64,000 nucleotides of DNA from Alphaproteobacteria bacterium UBA6411 (GTDB lineage Bacteria; Pseudomonadota; Alphaproteobacteria; CAAGCB01; CAG-977). Below the pieces are notes generated by a model. That model worked only from the letters and a program-made list of their open reading frames with translations. It made no database searches and was not told the DNA's origin. The stretch lies in contig DJPN01000010.1 of assembly GCA_002438565.1 (NCBI GenBank), positions 41,887-105,886 on the forward strand, written 5' to 3'. The first letter of the stretch is position 1. The number at the start of each line of letters is the position of its first letter. A program made the translations under genes and the position numbers. This document shows positions 8,411-16,577 of the stretch, piece by piece.

Positions 8411-11400
8411 CGCGGTACAGCGCCGCGTAAAACACGGGAATCGTGTACAGCACCAAAACGGTCGACACAAACAGCCCGAACACAATCGTCGCCGCCATGG
8501 ACGAATAAAATGCGTGCGTAATCAGCGGCACAACGCCCAAAATCGTCGTCCCCGCCCCCATGGACACGGGACGCAGACGCGACACGCCCGCATCGACAAT
8601 CGATTGAAACACGGGTTTGCCGCTTAATTGTTCCGTATTGATTTGATCCAGCATGACAATCGCGTTTTTCAACAGCATGCCCGACAGCCCCAAAAATCCG
8701 ACCAAAGCCATAAAGCCGAACGGCACATTCGCGATAATCAGCCCCCACACCATGCCGACCAGAATGAACGGCACGGACATCAGCGCGGCAACGGCGTCGC
8801 GGAAATGCTCGAACAGCATCGCCATCAGCAAAAACATCGCCAAAACAGCCACGGGAAACATCCGAATCATCGCGTCTTCGGCTTTGTGTTTTTCTTCTTT
8901 TTCCCCGCCCCATTCCAACGTGTACCCGTCGGTCAGCTTGATTTCGCTCAACGCCTGTTCCAGCTGTTTTTGCAGTTCGGCGGGACTGCCCGCTTTCGGC
9001 GAACCTTGAACGGTAATCGTCGGCACGCGGTCGCGGTGCGCGATGACTGCGTAATTCGGCACAATTTCAATACCGTCCGTTACTTGCCGCATATTGTAAG
9101 TCTGCCGCGTCGTCGTGCTTGCCACCTGCACGCCGTCCAAAGCCTGCGCCGAATCGCGTTCGGATTCGACTGCGCGCGTCACAATGGGGATAAGGTCTTT
9201 GCCGTCGCGGAACGTCCCGACGGTCACACCGTAAAAGTTCCACGACAAAGCCTGCGTCAGTTCGCCCCTCGACACCATTGCGCCGCGCCCTTTCAACGGA
9301 GCGTACTTGACGCGCAAAGCCTTGATTTCATCGCCCCAGTTGTCGCGGATGTATTTGACGTTTCCGTTTTTGCGGAACAAAGCTTTGGCTTCGTCCGCCA
9401 GCTTGCGCAAAACTTTTTTGTCCGCCCCGCGAAACCGCGCTTCGACTTTAAAGGGGATGTTCACGCCCTCGGTAAAGCTCAACGCCTGCGCCATGGCTTG
9501 CGGATAATGCTCGGCGATATAACGTTCCGACGCCTTCAGCAACGCGGGAATCTTGCGGTAATCATCGACGCTTGCCAAAATCTGCGCATAAGCAGGATTG
9601 TGGTCGTTGTAATTGTACGCCATCAAAAAGCGCAAAGCGCCCTCGCCCGTAAAAACGGTCGTTTCCGTAACGCCGTCTTGCTTTTGCAGCCAATCGGCAA
9701 TCGCCGCCGCGTCCGCGTTCGTTTCGTCGATATGGCTGGCGGGCGCGCGCCAATAGTCGATATAGAACTGATTGCGCGTCGAATCGGGGAAAAACGCCTG
9801 CGTCACAAACGGATACGCCGCCCCCGAAACCGCCAGAACGGCAATCAGCAACAGGACGCTCGCTTTTTTGTGCTTCAGACAGAAAATCAAGCTGTTGCGG
9901 TAGGCTTGATAGATTCTTCCGCCGTACACTTCGCTTTCCGTCCCCTGTTTGGCGGGTTTGATAAAGAACAGGCAGAACAGCGGCGTTATCGTAATCGCCA
10001 GCACCCAGCTGAGCAACAGCGACATCGACACGACGGAAAACAGCGAACGGCACAGCTCGCCCACGTTTCCGGGGTTGAACGCAACGGGCGCGAACGCCAA
10101 AATCGCAATCAAAGTCGCCCCCAGCAAAGGCAGCTGATACGTCTTGACAATGTTTTTCAAAGCGGGCTCGGGTTCTTCGCCCTGCGCCGTTTTGACCAGA
10201 TACGCGTCCACAATGACAATCGCGTTGTCCACCAGCATCCCCAAAGCCACAATCAGCGACCCCAGCGATACGATGTGCATTTCGATTCCCGACAACTTCA
10301 TGCCGATAAACGTGCCCAACATAATCAGTAACAAAGTCAGCCCGATAATCGACCCCGACCGTCCGCCCATGGTGATGAACAGAATCCCCACCACAATCAG
10401 CACGGATTCGACCAGATTGACCATAAAATCGTTGACCGATTTCTGCACGTCGCGGGATTGCAGATTGATGAAATCGACATCCATGCCGACGGGCTGGCGG
10501 GACTGCATTTGCTTTAATTTTGCTTCCACCGCGTTGCCCAATTTGACCACGTTTCCGCCGTTGACAATCGAAATCCCGATACCCAAAGCGGGCGCGCCGT
10601 TGTGCGTCATGATTTGGCTGAACGGTTCGCGATAGCCGCGGTACACTTTCGCCACATCGCCCAAACGGAACAGTTTGCCCTGCCCGTCCGTCAAAAACAT
10701 ATTGCGTAAAGCGTCCACTTTATCGGGTTCGTCGGAAACGATTAAAGCGGGGTATTCGTCGGCGATTTTGACGTTTCCCGCCAAAGACACTTGGTTATCG
10801 GCATTGATGCCCGTGAAAATATCATTCAAGGACAACCCCAGCTGCGCCAGAACGCCGCGTTTGAATTCGACGTAAACCGCCTTTTCGGGCATGCCCCAGA
10901 ATTCGACTTTGGCAACGTCTTTGATGCTTAAAAACTCTTTTTTCAAAACGTCGGCGTAATCTTTCAAATCGTCGAACGTGTAACCTTTTCCAGACAGGGA
11001 CAGAAAGATTCCGTACACGTCCCCGAAATCGTCAACGATTTTCGGCGTTTGCGCCCCCGCGGGCAAAGACGGCGCGACATCGCGGATTTTGCGCCGCAGT
11101 TCATCCCAAATCTGCGGAATTTCCGTTGACGGATATTTGGCTTGGATTTCGACATGAATAACCGACAGATTGTCGCGGCTGATTGACGTGATGTTGTCAA
11201 TCTGCCCCATTTTTTGGATTTCTTCCTCGATTTTGTCGGTGACCTGCTTTTCGACCTGCTCCGCCGTCGCCCCGGGGTAAGTCGTCGCCACAACCGCCTT
11301 TTTGATTGTAAAGTTCGGATATTCCAGCCGCCCCAGCTCGAAATATGACACCAGCCCGCCGACCAGCAAGACAACGGTCAAAAAGACGAACAAAGCCTTG

Positions 11401-11429
11401 TGTTTTAAAGTGTACTCAATCACGGACAT
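8394..11429 (-). CDS. RND-family efflux pump permease (AcrB/HAE1 type)
   Basis: 1011 aa inner-membrane proton-driven exporter. It has the RND layout: TM1 (residues 13-32), a large periplasmic porter domain, TM2-7 (about 335-535), a second periplasmic domain and TM8-12. Visible motifs are TYPGATAEQVEKQVTDKIEEEI in the first porter domain and, in TM4, GMLVDNAIVIVDAY, where the classical Asp-Asp proton pair reads Asp-Asn. It starts inside the end of the adaptor gene (14-bp overlap), so the two form one operon. No TolC-type outer-membrane channel is in the window. The substrate cannot be told. Confidence 0.95.
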   Translation of the reverse strand: MSVIEYTLKHKALFVFLTVVLLVGGLVSYFELGRLEYPNFTIKKAVVATTYPGATAEQVEKQVTDKIEEEIQKMGQIDNITSISRDNLSVIHVEIQAKYPSTEIPQIWDELRRKIRDVAPSLPAGAQTPKIVDDFGDVYGIFLSLSGKGYTFDDLKDYADVLKKEFLSIKDVAKVEFWGMPEKAVYVEFKRGVLAQLGLSLNDIFTGINADNQVSLAGNVKIADEYPALIVSDEPDKVDALRNMFLTDGQGKLFRLGDVAKVYRGYREPFSQIMTHNGAPALGIGISIVNGGNVVKLGNAVEAKLKQMQSRQPVGMDVDFINLQSRDVQKSVNDFMVNLVESVLIVVGILFITMGGRSGSIIGLTLLLIMLGTFIGMKLSGIEMHIVSLGSLIVALGMLVDNAIVIVDAYLVKTAQGEEPEPALKNIVKTYQLPLLGATLIAILAFAPVAFNPGNVGELCRSLFSVVSMSLLLSWVLAITITPLFCLFFIKPAKQGTESEVYGGRIYQAYRNSLIFCLKHKKASVLLLIAVLAVSGAAYPFVTQAFFPDSTRNQFYIDYWRAPASHIDETNADAAAIADWLQKQDGVTETTVFTGEGALRFLMAYNYNDHNPAYAQILASVDDYRKIPALLKASERYIAEHYPQAMAQALSFTEGVNIPFKVEARFRGADKKVLRKLADEAKALFRKNGNVKYIRDNWGDEIKALRVKYAPLKGRGAMVSRGELTQALSWNFYGVTVGTFRDGKDLIPIVTRAVESERDSAQALDGVQVASTTTRQTYNMRQVTDGIEIVPNYAVIAHRDRVPTITVQGSPKAGSPAELQKQLEQALSEIKLTDGYTLEWGGEKEEKHKAEDAMIRMFPVAVLAMFLLMAMLFEHFRDAVAALMSVPFILVGMVWGLIIANVPFGFMALVGFLGLSGMLLKNAIVMLDQINTEQLSGKPVFQSIVDAGVSRLRPVSMGAGTTILGVVPLITHAFYSSMAATIVFGLFVSTVLVLYTIPVFYAALYRVKAGT

Positions 11430-12507
11430 CGGACAAAACCTCCGGATTCATAACGGAAACGGCGGCATTTTCGCTTAAACGGTCGCCGCCGGCCGCCACC
11501 ACGAAATCACCCGCCGAAACGCCGTCCGTGATTTCGACGGATTGATTGTCGAACACCGCGCCGACTTTGACGGCGGCGGGCTTGATTTGCCTTGTTTTAG
11601 AATCGTAAAGCCACACAAAAGGATCGGCTTCGCGATATACGACAGCGGAAAACGGCACGAACAGCCCGCCCGCGTTTTTGCCCGTCGGCAAAGCGATTTC
11701 AGCCGTCATGTCGGGCAAAATCAGAAAATCCTTGGGCTGATCGAAACGGAACCGAAGCTCGTACGTCGGACGCGCCCCCGCCGCAGAGGGTGCCATATCG
11801 GTCAATTTCGCCTTGATTTTATAGTTGTCGCGCGACGGAAAAGTCACCGTGAACGCTTTGCCGACATACGAATCGACTTCGCGCAAACCGACGGCCGGCA
11901 CCGCGCTTTCTGGCAGATTGACGACGACTTCCAGTTTTGCCAAGTTTTGCAGAACGGCAACGGGATGATACGCCTGCGCAACCTCGTTTTCCTGTGCCAA
12001 CAGCTGCGTGATTCGCCCGTCAAACGGCGCTTTCAAATAAGTGTCCGCCAATTTGTCCCGCGCGATTTTCAAAGCGGCTTCGGAGCTTTTGATTTTCGCG
12101 TCCGAAGCGTCCTTTGCCGACTGCGCCGCATCCAAACGCTGTTTCGACGCATAGCCGTTTTCAATCAGTTTTTGCGTGCGCTTCAACGTTTTAACCGCCA
12201 ATTCGTTGACGGCTTTTTCGGCTTGGATTGCGTTGGTGATTTGTTCGATTTGACGGCGGTAATCGCGATCGTCCAGACGCATCAGAACGTCGCCTTTTTT
12301 GACATTCTGCCCCAAAACCAGCTTTTGCGACACAATCGGCCCGCCCACGCGGAAAAACAGATTCGCATGGTCGACAGCCTTGACTTTTCCCGCGTACACG
12401 CCCGCCGCATCACCGTTCGCCCGTTCGACTTTTGCCAATTTCACCACTTGCGCCTGCGCCGAAAACGCAAACAACAGCGCCGCCAAAAACACAATTCCTT
12501 TTTTCAT
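11416..12507 (-). CDS. RND efflux periplasmic adaptor (membrane fusion protein)
   Basis: 363 aa from ATG 12507, preceded by GAGGTG at good spacing; the longer frame to 12543 has no ribosome site. It has an export signal ending AQAQ at about residue 20. The barrel-sandwich/lipoyl half motif is GGPIVSQKLVLGQNVKKGDVLMRLD. A coiled-coil hairpin (about 80-150) follows, then the second lipoyl half with YLKAPFDGRITQLLAQENEV and a beta-barrel domain. It links the RND permease encoded directly downstream to an outer-membrane channel. Adaptor followed by pump is the standard order. Confidence 0.94.
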   Translation of the reverse strand: MKKGIVFLAALLFAFSAQAQVVKLAKVERANGDAAGVYAGKVKAVDHANLFFRVGGPIVSQKLVLGQNVKKGDVLMRLDDRDYRRQIEQITNAIQAEKAVNELAVKTLKRTQKLIENGYASKQRLDAAQSAKDASDAKIKSSEAALKIARDKLADTYLKAPFDGRITQLLAQENEVAQAYHPVAVLQNLAKLEVVVNLPESAVPAVGLREVDSYVGKAFTVTFPSRDNYKIKAKLTDMAPSAAGARPTYELRFRFDQPKDFLILPDMTAEIALPTGKNAGGLFVPFSAVVYREADPFVWLYDSKTRQIKPAAVKVGAVFDNQSVEITDGVSAGDFVVAAGGDRLSENAAVSVMNPEVLSDVRD

Positions 12508-12570
12508 CGCGCACCTCTTCAAATCAACGAACCAATATAGCATTTTTTGAAAATTTTTTCAAAAAAACTC

Positions 12571-12599
12571 TTGCCAAGCGGCAGTGAAAGCGTTATATA
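12571..12599 (+). promoter_or_regulatory. Sigma70-type promoter of tRNA-Gln
   Basis: TTGCCA (12571-12576) and TATATA (12594-12599) are separated by 17 bases, and the tRNA 5' end lies 18 bases after the -10 box. The -35 box matches consensus at 5 of 6 positions and the -10 at 4 of 6. A T-rich near-palindrome at 12545-12567 lies just upstream. Confidence 0.7.
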
Positions 12600-12616
12600 A
12601 ACTTCTGTCAGATTGA

Positions 12617-12690
12617 TGGGAAATAGTTTAATGGTAGAACAGCGGACTCTGACTCCGTTAGTCTTGGTTCGAGTCCAGGTTTCCCAGCCA
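12617..12690 (+). tRNA. tRNA-Gln (anticodon CTG)
   Basis: 74 nt. The acceptor stem TGGGAAA/TTTCCCA closes the molecule, followed by discriminator G and an encoded CCA. The anticodon loop is CTCTGAC, so the anticodon is CTG and it reads CAG (Gln). The T-arm contains GGTTCGAGTCC. A terminator follows 8 bases downstream. Confidence 0.96.
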
Positions 12691-12697
12691 CTTCAAA

Positions 12698-12723
12698 AGC
12701 CGTTGATTTTCAACGGCTTTTTT
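12698..12723 (+). terminator. Intrinsic terminator after tRNA-Gln
   Basis: Perfect 9-bp stem AGCCGTTGA/TCAACGGCT with a TTT loop, followed by TTTTT. Confidence 0.9.
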
Positions 12724-12793
12724 GTTGTTTATTGACTTCTTCATAAAAATAATCACGATTCATTGTATTCTGCTAAAAGCAGAAGCATGCACG

Positions 12794-12820
12794 GCGGGGA
12801 ATTTTCCCCGCTTTATTTTT
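12794..12820 (+). terminator. Hairpin with T-tract in leader of tail-fibre-like gene
   Basis: Stem GCGGGGA/TCCCCGC with an ATTT loop, followed by TTTATTTTT. It lies only 17 bases before the start codon of the downstream gene and just before its ribosome site. It could therefore attenuate that gene or insulate it from the tRNA transcript. A similar hairpin closes the gene at 13718-13735. Confidence 0.6.
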
Positions 12821-12836
12821 GAAAGGAGCAACAATT

Positions 12837-13706
12837 ATGACGGTAAGCAGTCCGCAAAACAAAGCGGTTTACATCGGAAACGGAACGGCGAAAGAATTTG
12901 CGGTTCCGTTTTCTTTTTTGGAAGAAACGCATGTCAAGGTTAAGCAAAAACTGAAAGATGTGCAGACGGAACGAACGGATTGGGAAATCAGCAGCGGCAA
13001 CATCGTTTTCAAAACCGCGCCGGAACAAGGGGCTGAAATCGTTATCGTACGCGAAGTGCCGTTGACACAGGAAACGGATTACCGCGATAACGAGATTTTG
13101 CACGCCGAAACACTGGAACGCGATTTCGACAAGCTGACGATGCAGGTTCAGCAGTTAAAGGAACAAATCGACCGCGCGGTCACGGTGGACATGTTCGACG
13201 ACACGCAGGCGGCAAGCTTGATTCCTAGCATCAGAAAAGCGGTTTCCGATTGCCAAACGGCGGTTGAAACGACGGCAGCGAACGCGCAAACGGCGACGGA
13301 ACGGGCAAGCGCGGCATCAACCAGTGCCGCCAACGCCGCAACGGCGGAAACAAACACAACGGCGATGCTGGGGACGAAAACGGACATTGATTTGAACAAC
13401 CTGACGACAGCAGGGAAAGAGCGCGTGTCAACGCTGACAATCCCCGATTACGCGGCGGGCGTTGACATATCCGCGACAAACGGCAACTATACCGCCCCCG
13501 CGAACGGCCGCGTATATTTCAATGTTTACGGCGGCACAGGCGGGCAGCTATGGGATATCACAATCGACGGCATCACCGTTTTCGATAGCCGCATAGTGGC
13601 ATCCGGCGAATACAGAAACGTCTTTTTCTACGATATCGGAAAAGACAGTGTCATCTGCTGGAAAGCTGTATCAAATATGTGCCAAGTAAAATTTTATCGG
13701 TTTTAA
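12837..13706 (+). CDS. Phage tail-fibre-like protein (T7 gp17 N-terminal-like domain)
   Basis: 289 aa from ATG 12837, behind AGGAG at 8-base spacing. Residues 1-110 resemble the N-terminal particle-attachment domain of T7-type tail fibres (IGNGTAKEFAVPFSFLEETHV, then VREVPLTQETDYRDN and HAETLERDFDKLTMQVQQLKE). Residues about 130-180 are an Ala/Thr-rich heptad-like segment (ANAQTATERASAAST) typical of trimeric fibres. The C-terminal 100 residues look like a small beta domain. No other phage gene is nearby, so this is an orphan: a prophage remnant, a moron-like cassette, or a gene co-opted by the host. The family call rests on sequence appearance only. Confidence 0.75.
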   Translation: MTVSSPQNKAVYIGNGTAKEFAVPFSFLEETHVKVKQKLKDVQTERTDWEISSGNIVFKTAPEQGAEIVIVREVPLTQETDYRDNEILHAETLERDFDKLTMQVQQLKEQIDRAVTVDMFDDTQAASLIPSIRKAVSDCQTAVETTAANAQTATERASAASTSAANAATAETNTTAMLGTKTDIDLNNLTTAGKERVSTLTIPDYAAGVDISATNGNYTAPANGRVYFNVYGGTGGQLWDITIDGITVFDSRIVASGEYRNVFFYDIGKDSVICWKAVSNMCQVKFYRF

Positions 13707-13717
13707 TATTGTTTTTG

Positions 13718-13735
13718 GGGGAGAATTTTCTCCCC
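13718..13735 (+). repeat. Hairpin at 3' end of tail-fibre-like gene
   Basis: GGGGAGA/TCTCCCC with an ATTT loop, 11 bases after the stop codon and before the end of the convergent GT-D gene. There is no T-tract on either strand, so termination would be weak. The loop and flanks resemble the hairpin before the gene (12794-12811). Confidence 0.5.
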
Positions 13736-13741
13736 TAAAAA

Positions 13742-14650
13742 TCAATTTTCAAAAAACTTTCCGATATTTTGCTGTGTCATAGGAATTTGTTTCATAAAAG
13801 CATCGTAATCTTTGGCTAAATGCCCAAGGTCAAGAACACGGTAACCGCTTTGAATCAAATCGTATGCAAGAATTTTTCCGGTTGGTCCCAGTATGACAAT
13901 AACAATATTTTCTTTCGGTATTTGTTTGCTTTTTTTTAGGATTTCGTCATAACAATCAATTGCGTTCTTTGATGGGCATAGAATATAATCAACGGACTTA
14001 CAGCAATCAAATATATTGAATTTAATGTCATTAAAAACATGACTTCCGCAAACGATCGTTACGCTTTTATTCGCAAAAATAGTTTTTACTTTTCCAAAAA
14101 AAGCAGCAAAATTATAGCGTTTGAACGTTGTGTACATATTCGTAAAGCCCGCCGAATAGTATTGTTTATCATAGGAAATCATTGTTTCCGCCATTTGACG
14201 AATATCACTTATAAAAGTTCTATAAACAAACTTAGGATATTCATGAAAATTTGACAAAGATGCATACCAATAATAGTAATTTATACCTATCATGATACGT
14301 TCATCATCAACATTAAAAATTTCCGACAGACGTTTGCATAAAAGAGTGTTTGCCGCTTGAAAACCAATGGAACGACCGGAAATCAAAAATAATTCACCAT
14401 CGCCAAAGCGAATGATGCTTTTATCTGTTTTTATAAGTTCATCAACCGTTTCTTCGTAATTTTTTATTTTTGGCAGGGGGGGGGGGGACATAAAAGGAAG
14501 CTCATAGACAAGATTGTCCATACATTTGTTTAATTGTTCAGAGGATACAGATACAGCCGCTTTTTCTGAAAGCTCGTTCATTTTTTTAAGGTTATATCGA
14601 CACAAATATTTTAAATTTTTAAAAAATAATGTCATAGAAAATTTTTTCAT
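13742..14650 (-). CDS. GT-D fold glycosyltransferase (DUF1792-like) with a 12-base G/C tract
   Basis: 302 aa. The stretch SIIRFGDGELFLISGRSIGFQ (near residue 78) with its DGE motif matches the GT-D/DUF1792 glycosyltransferase family, which adds sugars to surface glycans or glycoproteins. The region is clearly richer in A/T than its neighbours, a sign of acquisition by transfer. Codons for three of the prolines in FMSPPPLPKI are part of a run of 12 C on the coding strand (12 G at 14476-14487). A slip of one base would frameshift the protein after about 55 residues, so the gene is a strong candidate for phase variation; the tract is in frame here (ON). It is the last gene of the fdt operon. Confidence 0.72.
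   Translation of the reverse strand: MKKFSMTLFFKNLKYLCRYNLKKMNELSEKAAVSVSSEQLNKCMDNLVYELPFMSPPPLPKIKNYEETVDELIKTDKSIIRFGDGELFLISGRSIGFQAANTLLCKRLSEIFNVDDERIMIGINYYYWYASLSNFHEYPKFVYRTFISDIRQMAETMISYDKQYYSAGFTNMYTTFKRYNFAAFFGKVKTIFANKSVTIVCGSHVFNDIKFNIFDCCKSVDYILCPSKNAIDCYDEILKKSKQIPKENIVIVILGPTGKILAYDLIQSGYRVLDLGHLAKDYDAFMKQIPMTQQNIGKFFEN
14476..14487. repeat. Homopolymer G12 tract inside glycosyltransferase gene
   Basis: Twelve consecutive G on the plus strand (12 C on the coding strand) within the GT-D gene. It is the longest G/C run noticed in the window. Runs of this length are typical slipped-strand mispairing sites. Confidence 0.95.
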
Positions 14651-14703
14651 AGGAAACTCCTTTTAATGAAAGCCAAGGGAACAACATTCCTGATGCCTTT
14701 CGG

Positions 14704-15717
14704 TTAATCGACCAAACCCTTTTTCCGCAATTTCTTTTGCAGTTTCAGGTATTTTTCATACCGGCGCGCCGTTTGCCGGACTTTCAGCGCCGCGAACCAG
14801 AAACACGGTTTGAACCGACATTCCCGAAACGCCAGTTTCCACCCGTCCGTTAAAAATCCGCGGGCTTTGTCCCTTTGCGCCGCGTCCATGGACGATTTCC
14901 CGAACAACCAGCGGAACGTGTGCATTTTCACGCGCGATATCAAATCCAGTTTGCAGACGTTGATTGTTTTGCGGTCGAAACGGTTTTCGCGCAGCAATTC
15001 CCTTTCCACGCGGAAAACGTCGAAACTTTTGGCGTTCATGTTGTTTGAAATGCTGCCCTTGCGGCGCAGGTAAACATAGCACCCTTTGGAAAACGCGACT
15101 TTGTTCGCGTTCAAAAACAAAACGCGCGTCCACAATTCGTCGCCGTTCATCAGCTGTTCGTCCAGTTTCGGACACCGGCGAACCAGATCCGCCGAATAAC
15201 ATGCCCACGAATGGATTTTCCAGTCGATCGACAAAGCGAACGCCTCGCGCGGGGACAAAACGACGCCGCGATCGCCTTTCCGGCCTGTTTCCTGCACGCC
15301 CGCCATAACGAAATTCTCCGCCTTTTCATCGATTTCCGTGCTGACGATTTTCGCGTCCGGAATGACAACCTCCGCGCCGGTTTCGGCGATCCTTGCCGCG
15401 ATTTGTTCCAAACAATCCGGCGACAGTTCGTCGTCATGCCCCAACAGCTGGATGTAATCGCCGGACGCCGCCGCGATGCCCGTGTTGAAACCGGCGGCGG
15501 CGCTGCCCCCGTTGACGGAACGCGCGATCACTTTGACGCGGGAATCCTTCGCGGCGTATTCGCGCAGCTTTTCCAACGTTCCGTCCGTGGAACAATCGTC
15601 AACGCAAATGTATTCCCAATTTTGGTACGTCTGGTTCAAAACCGCGTTCATCGGCGTGTCGATAAAGCGCATCGAATTGTAAAACGGCGTGATGACGGTG
15701 ATTTTCAGCGAAGCCAT
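14704..15717 (-). CDS. Family 2 glycosyltransferase
   Basis: 337 aa GT-A fold enzyme. The N-terminal nucleotide-sugar domain begins ITVITPFYNSMRFI, has VDDCSTDGT near residue 40, and LLGHDDELSPDC near residue 92 in place of the DxD metal motif. The C-terminal 130 residues are basic and helical (KYLKLQKKLRKKG), suggesting membrane association. It lies between the acetyltransferase and the GT-D gene in the fdt operon, so it probably transfers a sugar onto a lipid-linked surface oligosaccharide. Donor and acceptor cannot be told from sequence. Confidence 0.88.
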   Translation of the reverse strand: MASLKITVITPFYNSMRFIDTPMNAVLNQTYQNWEYICVDDCSTDGTLEKLREYAAKDSRVKVIARSVNGGSAAAGFNTGIAAASGDYIQLLGHDDELSPDCLEQIAARIAETGAEVVIPDAKIVSTEIDEKAENFVMAGVQETGRKGDRGVVLSPREAFALSIDWKIHSWACYSADLVRRCPKLDEQLMNGDELWTRVLFLNANKVAFSKGCYVYLRRKGSISNNMNAKSFDVFRVERELLRENRFDRKTINVCKLDLISRVKMHTFRWLFGKSSMDAAQRDKARGFLTDGWKLAFRECRFKPCFWFAALKVRQTARRYEKYLKLQKKLRKKGLVD

Positions 15718-15729
15718 GACACAAATCCC

Positions 15730-16176
15730 TTATCTGTTTTTATTCGGAATGAAAACCGCGCCGGCAGGCACGTCTTTGGTCACGACCGCGCCCGCGGCGA
15801 CCATGGCGTTTTCGCCGATTGTCACCCCCGGCAGGATCGTCGCGTTCGCGCCGACGGACGCGCCGCGTTTGACGGTGACGGGTTCCAGTTTGAAGTTTTT
15901 ATTGTGCGATTTCGGGTGTTTGTCGTTGCAAAACGTAACGTTCGGCCCGATGAAAACGTCGTCTTCCAACGCCACGCCGTCCCACAGCTGCACCCCGCAT
16001 TTGACGGTCGCACGGTCGCCGACGACGACCCGATTTTCAATAAAGCAATGTGAACAGATGTTGCAGTCCCTGCCGATTTTCGCGTCGGGCAGAACAACGC
16101 AAAACTGCCAGATTTTCGTCCCGTCGCCGATGTTTTCCGATTGCACGTCGGCCAGCGGATGAATAAACGCCGTCAT
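15730..16176 (-). CDS. Left-handed beta-helix sugar N-acetyltransferase (FdtC/WbpD-like)
   Basis: 148 aa protein of hexapeptide repeats (IGDGTKIWQF, IGRDCNICSH, VGDRATVKCG, IGPNVTFCND, VGANATILPG, IGENAMVAAGAVVTKDVPAG). The stretch FCNDKHPKSHN carries the likely catalytic His. This architecture fits acetyl-CoA-dependent enzymes that acetylate a 3-amino-3,6-dideoxyhexose. Its start overlaps the end of fdtA by 4 bases. With the neighbouring ketoisomerase and aminotransferase it would complete dTDP-Fuc3NAc (or Qui3NAc) synthesis; which epimer is made depends on the ketoisomerase type. Confidence 0.82.
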   Translation of the reverse strand: MTAFIHPLADVQSENIGDGTKIWQFCVVLPDAKIGRDCNICSHCFIENRVVVGDRATVKCGVQLWDGVALEDDVFIGPNVTFCNDKHPKSHNKNFKLEPVTVKRGASVGANATILPGVTIGENAMVAAGAVVTKDVPAGAVFIPNKNR

Positions 16177-16577
16177 GACGCGTCCTCCTGTTTAAACACG
16201 TTGTAATCCCTAATATAGTCGTCTTCGTTATAGTAATCGTCCGCCAGAACGGTCAGGACGCAGTCGGGGGAAAAGTCGTGCATTTCCCGCCAGACCAGCC
16301 CTTCGATCAGCAATCCTTCGTCGGGGCGGTTCAGCAGATGCGTTTCGGTTTTTCCGCCGTGTTCCGTTTTGATCGTGACGCTGCCGGACATCGCCACCAA
16401 AACCTGCTTTAACTTCCGGTGCGCGTGGAAACCGCGGGGAACGCCGGCCTTTGTGCCGAAAATGTAGTACACGCGTTTAATGTCGAACGGCAGGTTGTGG
16501 CCGTTTTCCAACGCGATCAGCGACCCGCGGTCGTCGCCGTGAACGGTGAATTTCAATCGTGAAACGCTAGCCATCAT
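16173..16577 (-). CDS. fdtA: dTDP-4-oxo-6-deoxyglucose 3,4-ketoisomerase (FdtA/WxcM-like cupin)
   Basis: 134 aa single-domain cupin. Family landmarks are HGDDRGSLIALENGHNLPFDIKRVYYIFG at the N-terminus and GVPRGFHAHRKLKQVLVAMSG in the centre, whose two His residues are the proposed catalytic pair. It shifts the keto group of dTDP-4-keto-6-deoxyglucose from C4 to C3, feeding the aminotransferase encoded two genes upstream. It overlaps both neighbours (10 bases with the glycosyltransferase, 4 with the acetyltransferase). QdtA differs mainly in stereochemistry, so FdtA versus QdtA is not certain. Confidence 0.82.
   Translation of the reverse strand: MMASVSRLKFTVHGDDRGSLIALENGHNLPFDIKRVYYIFGTKAGVPRGFHAHRKLKQVLVAMSGSVTIKTEHGGKTETHLLNRPDEGLLIEGLVWREMHDFSPDCVLTVLADDYYNEDDYIRDYNVFKQEDAS

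Noticed and set aside
8628..10331. 567-codon open frame antisense to the RND permease
   Set aside because: Arg/His/Gln-rich composition and no motifs; it is a by-product of codon bias in the pump gene.
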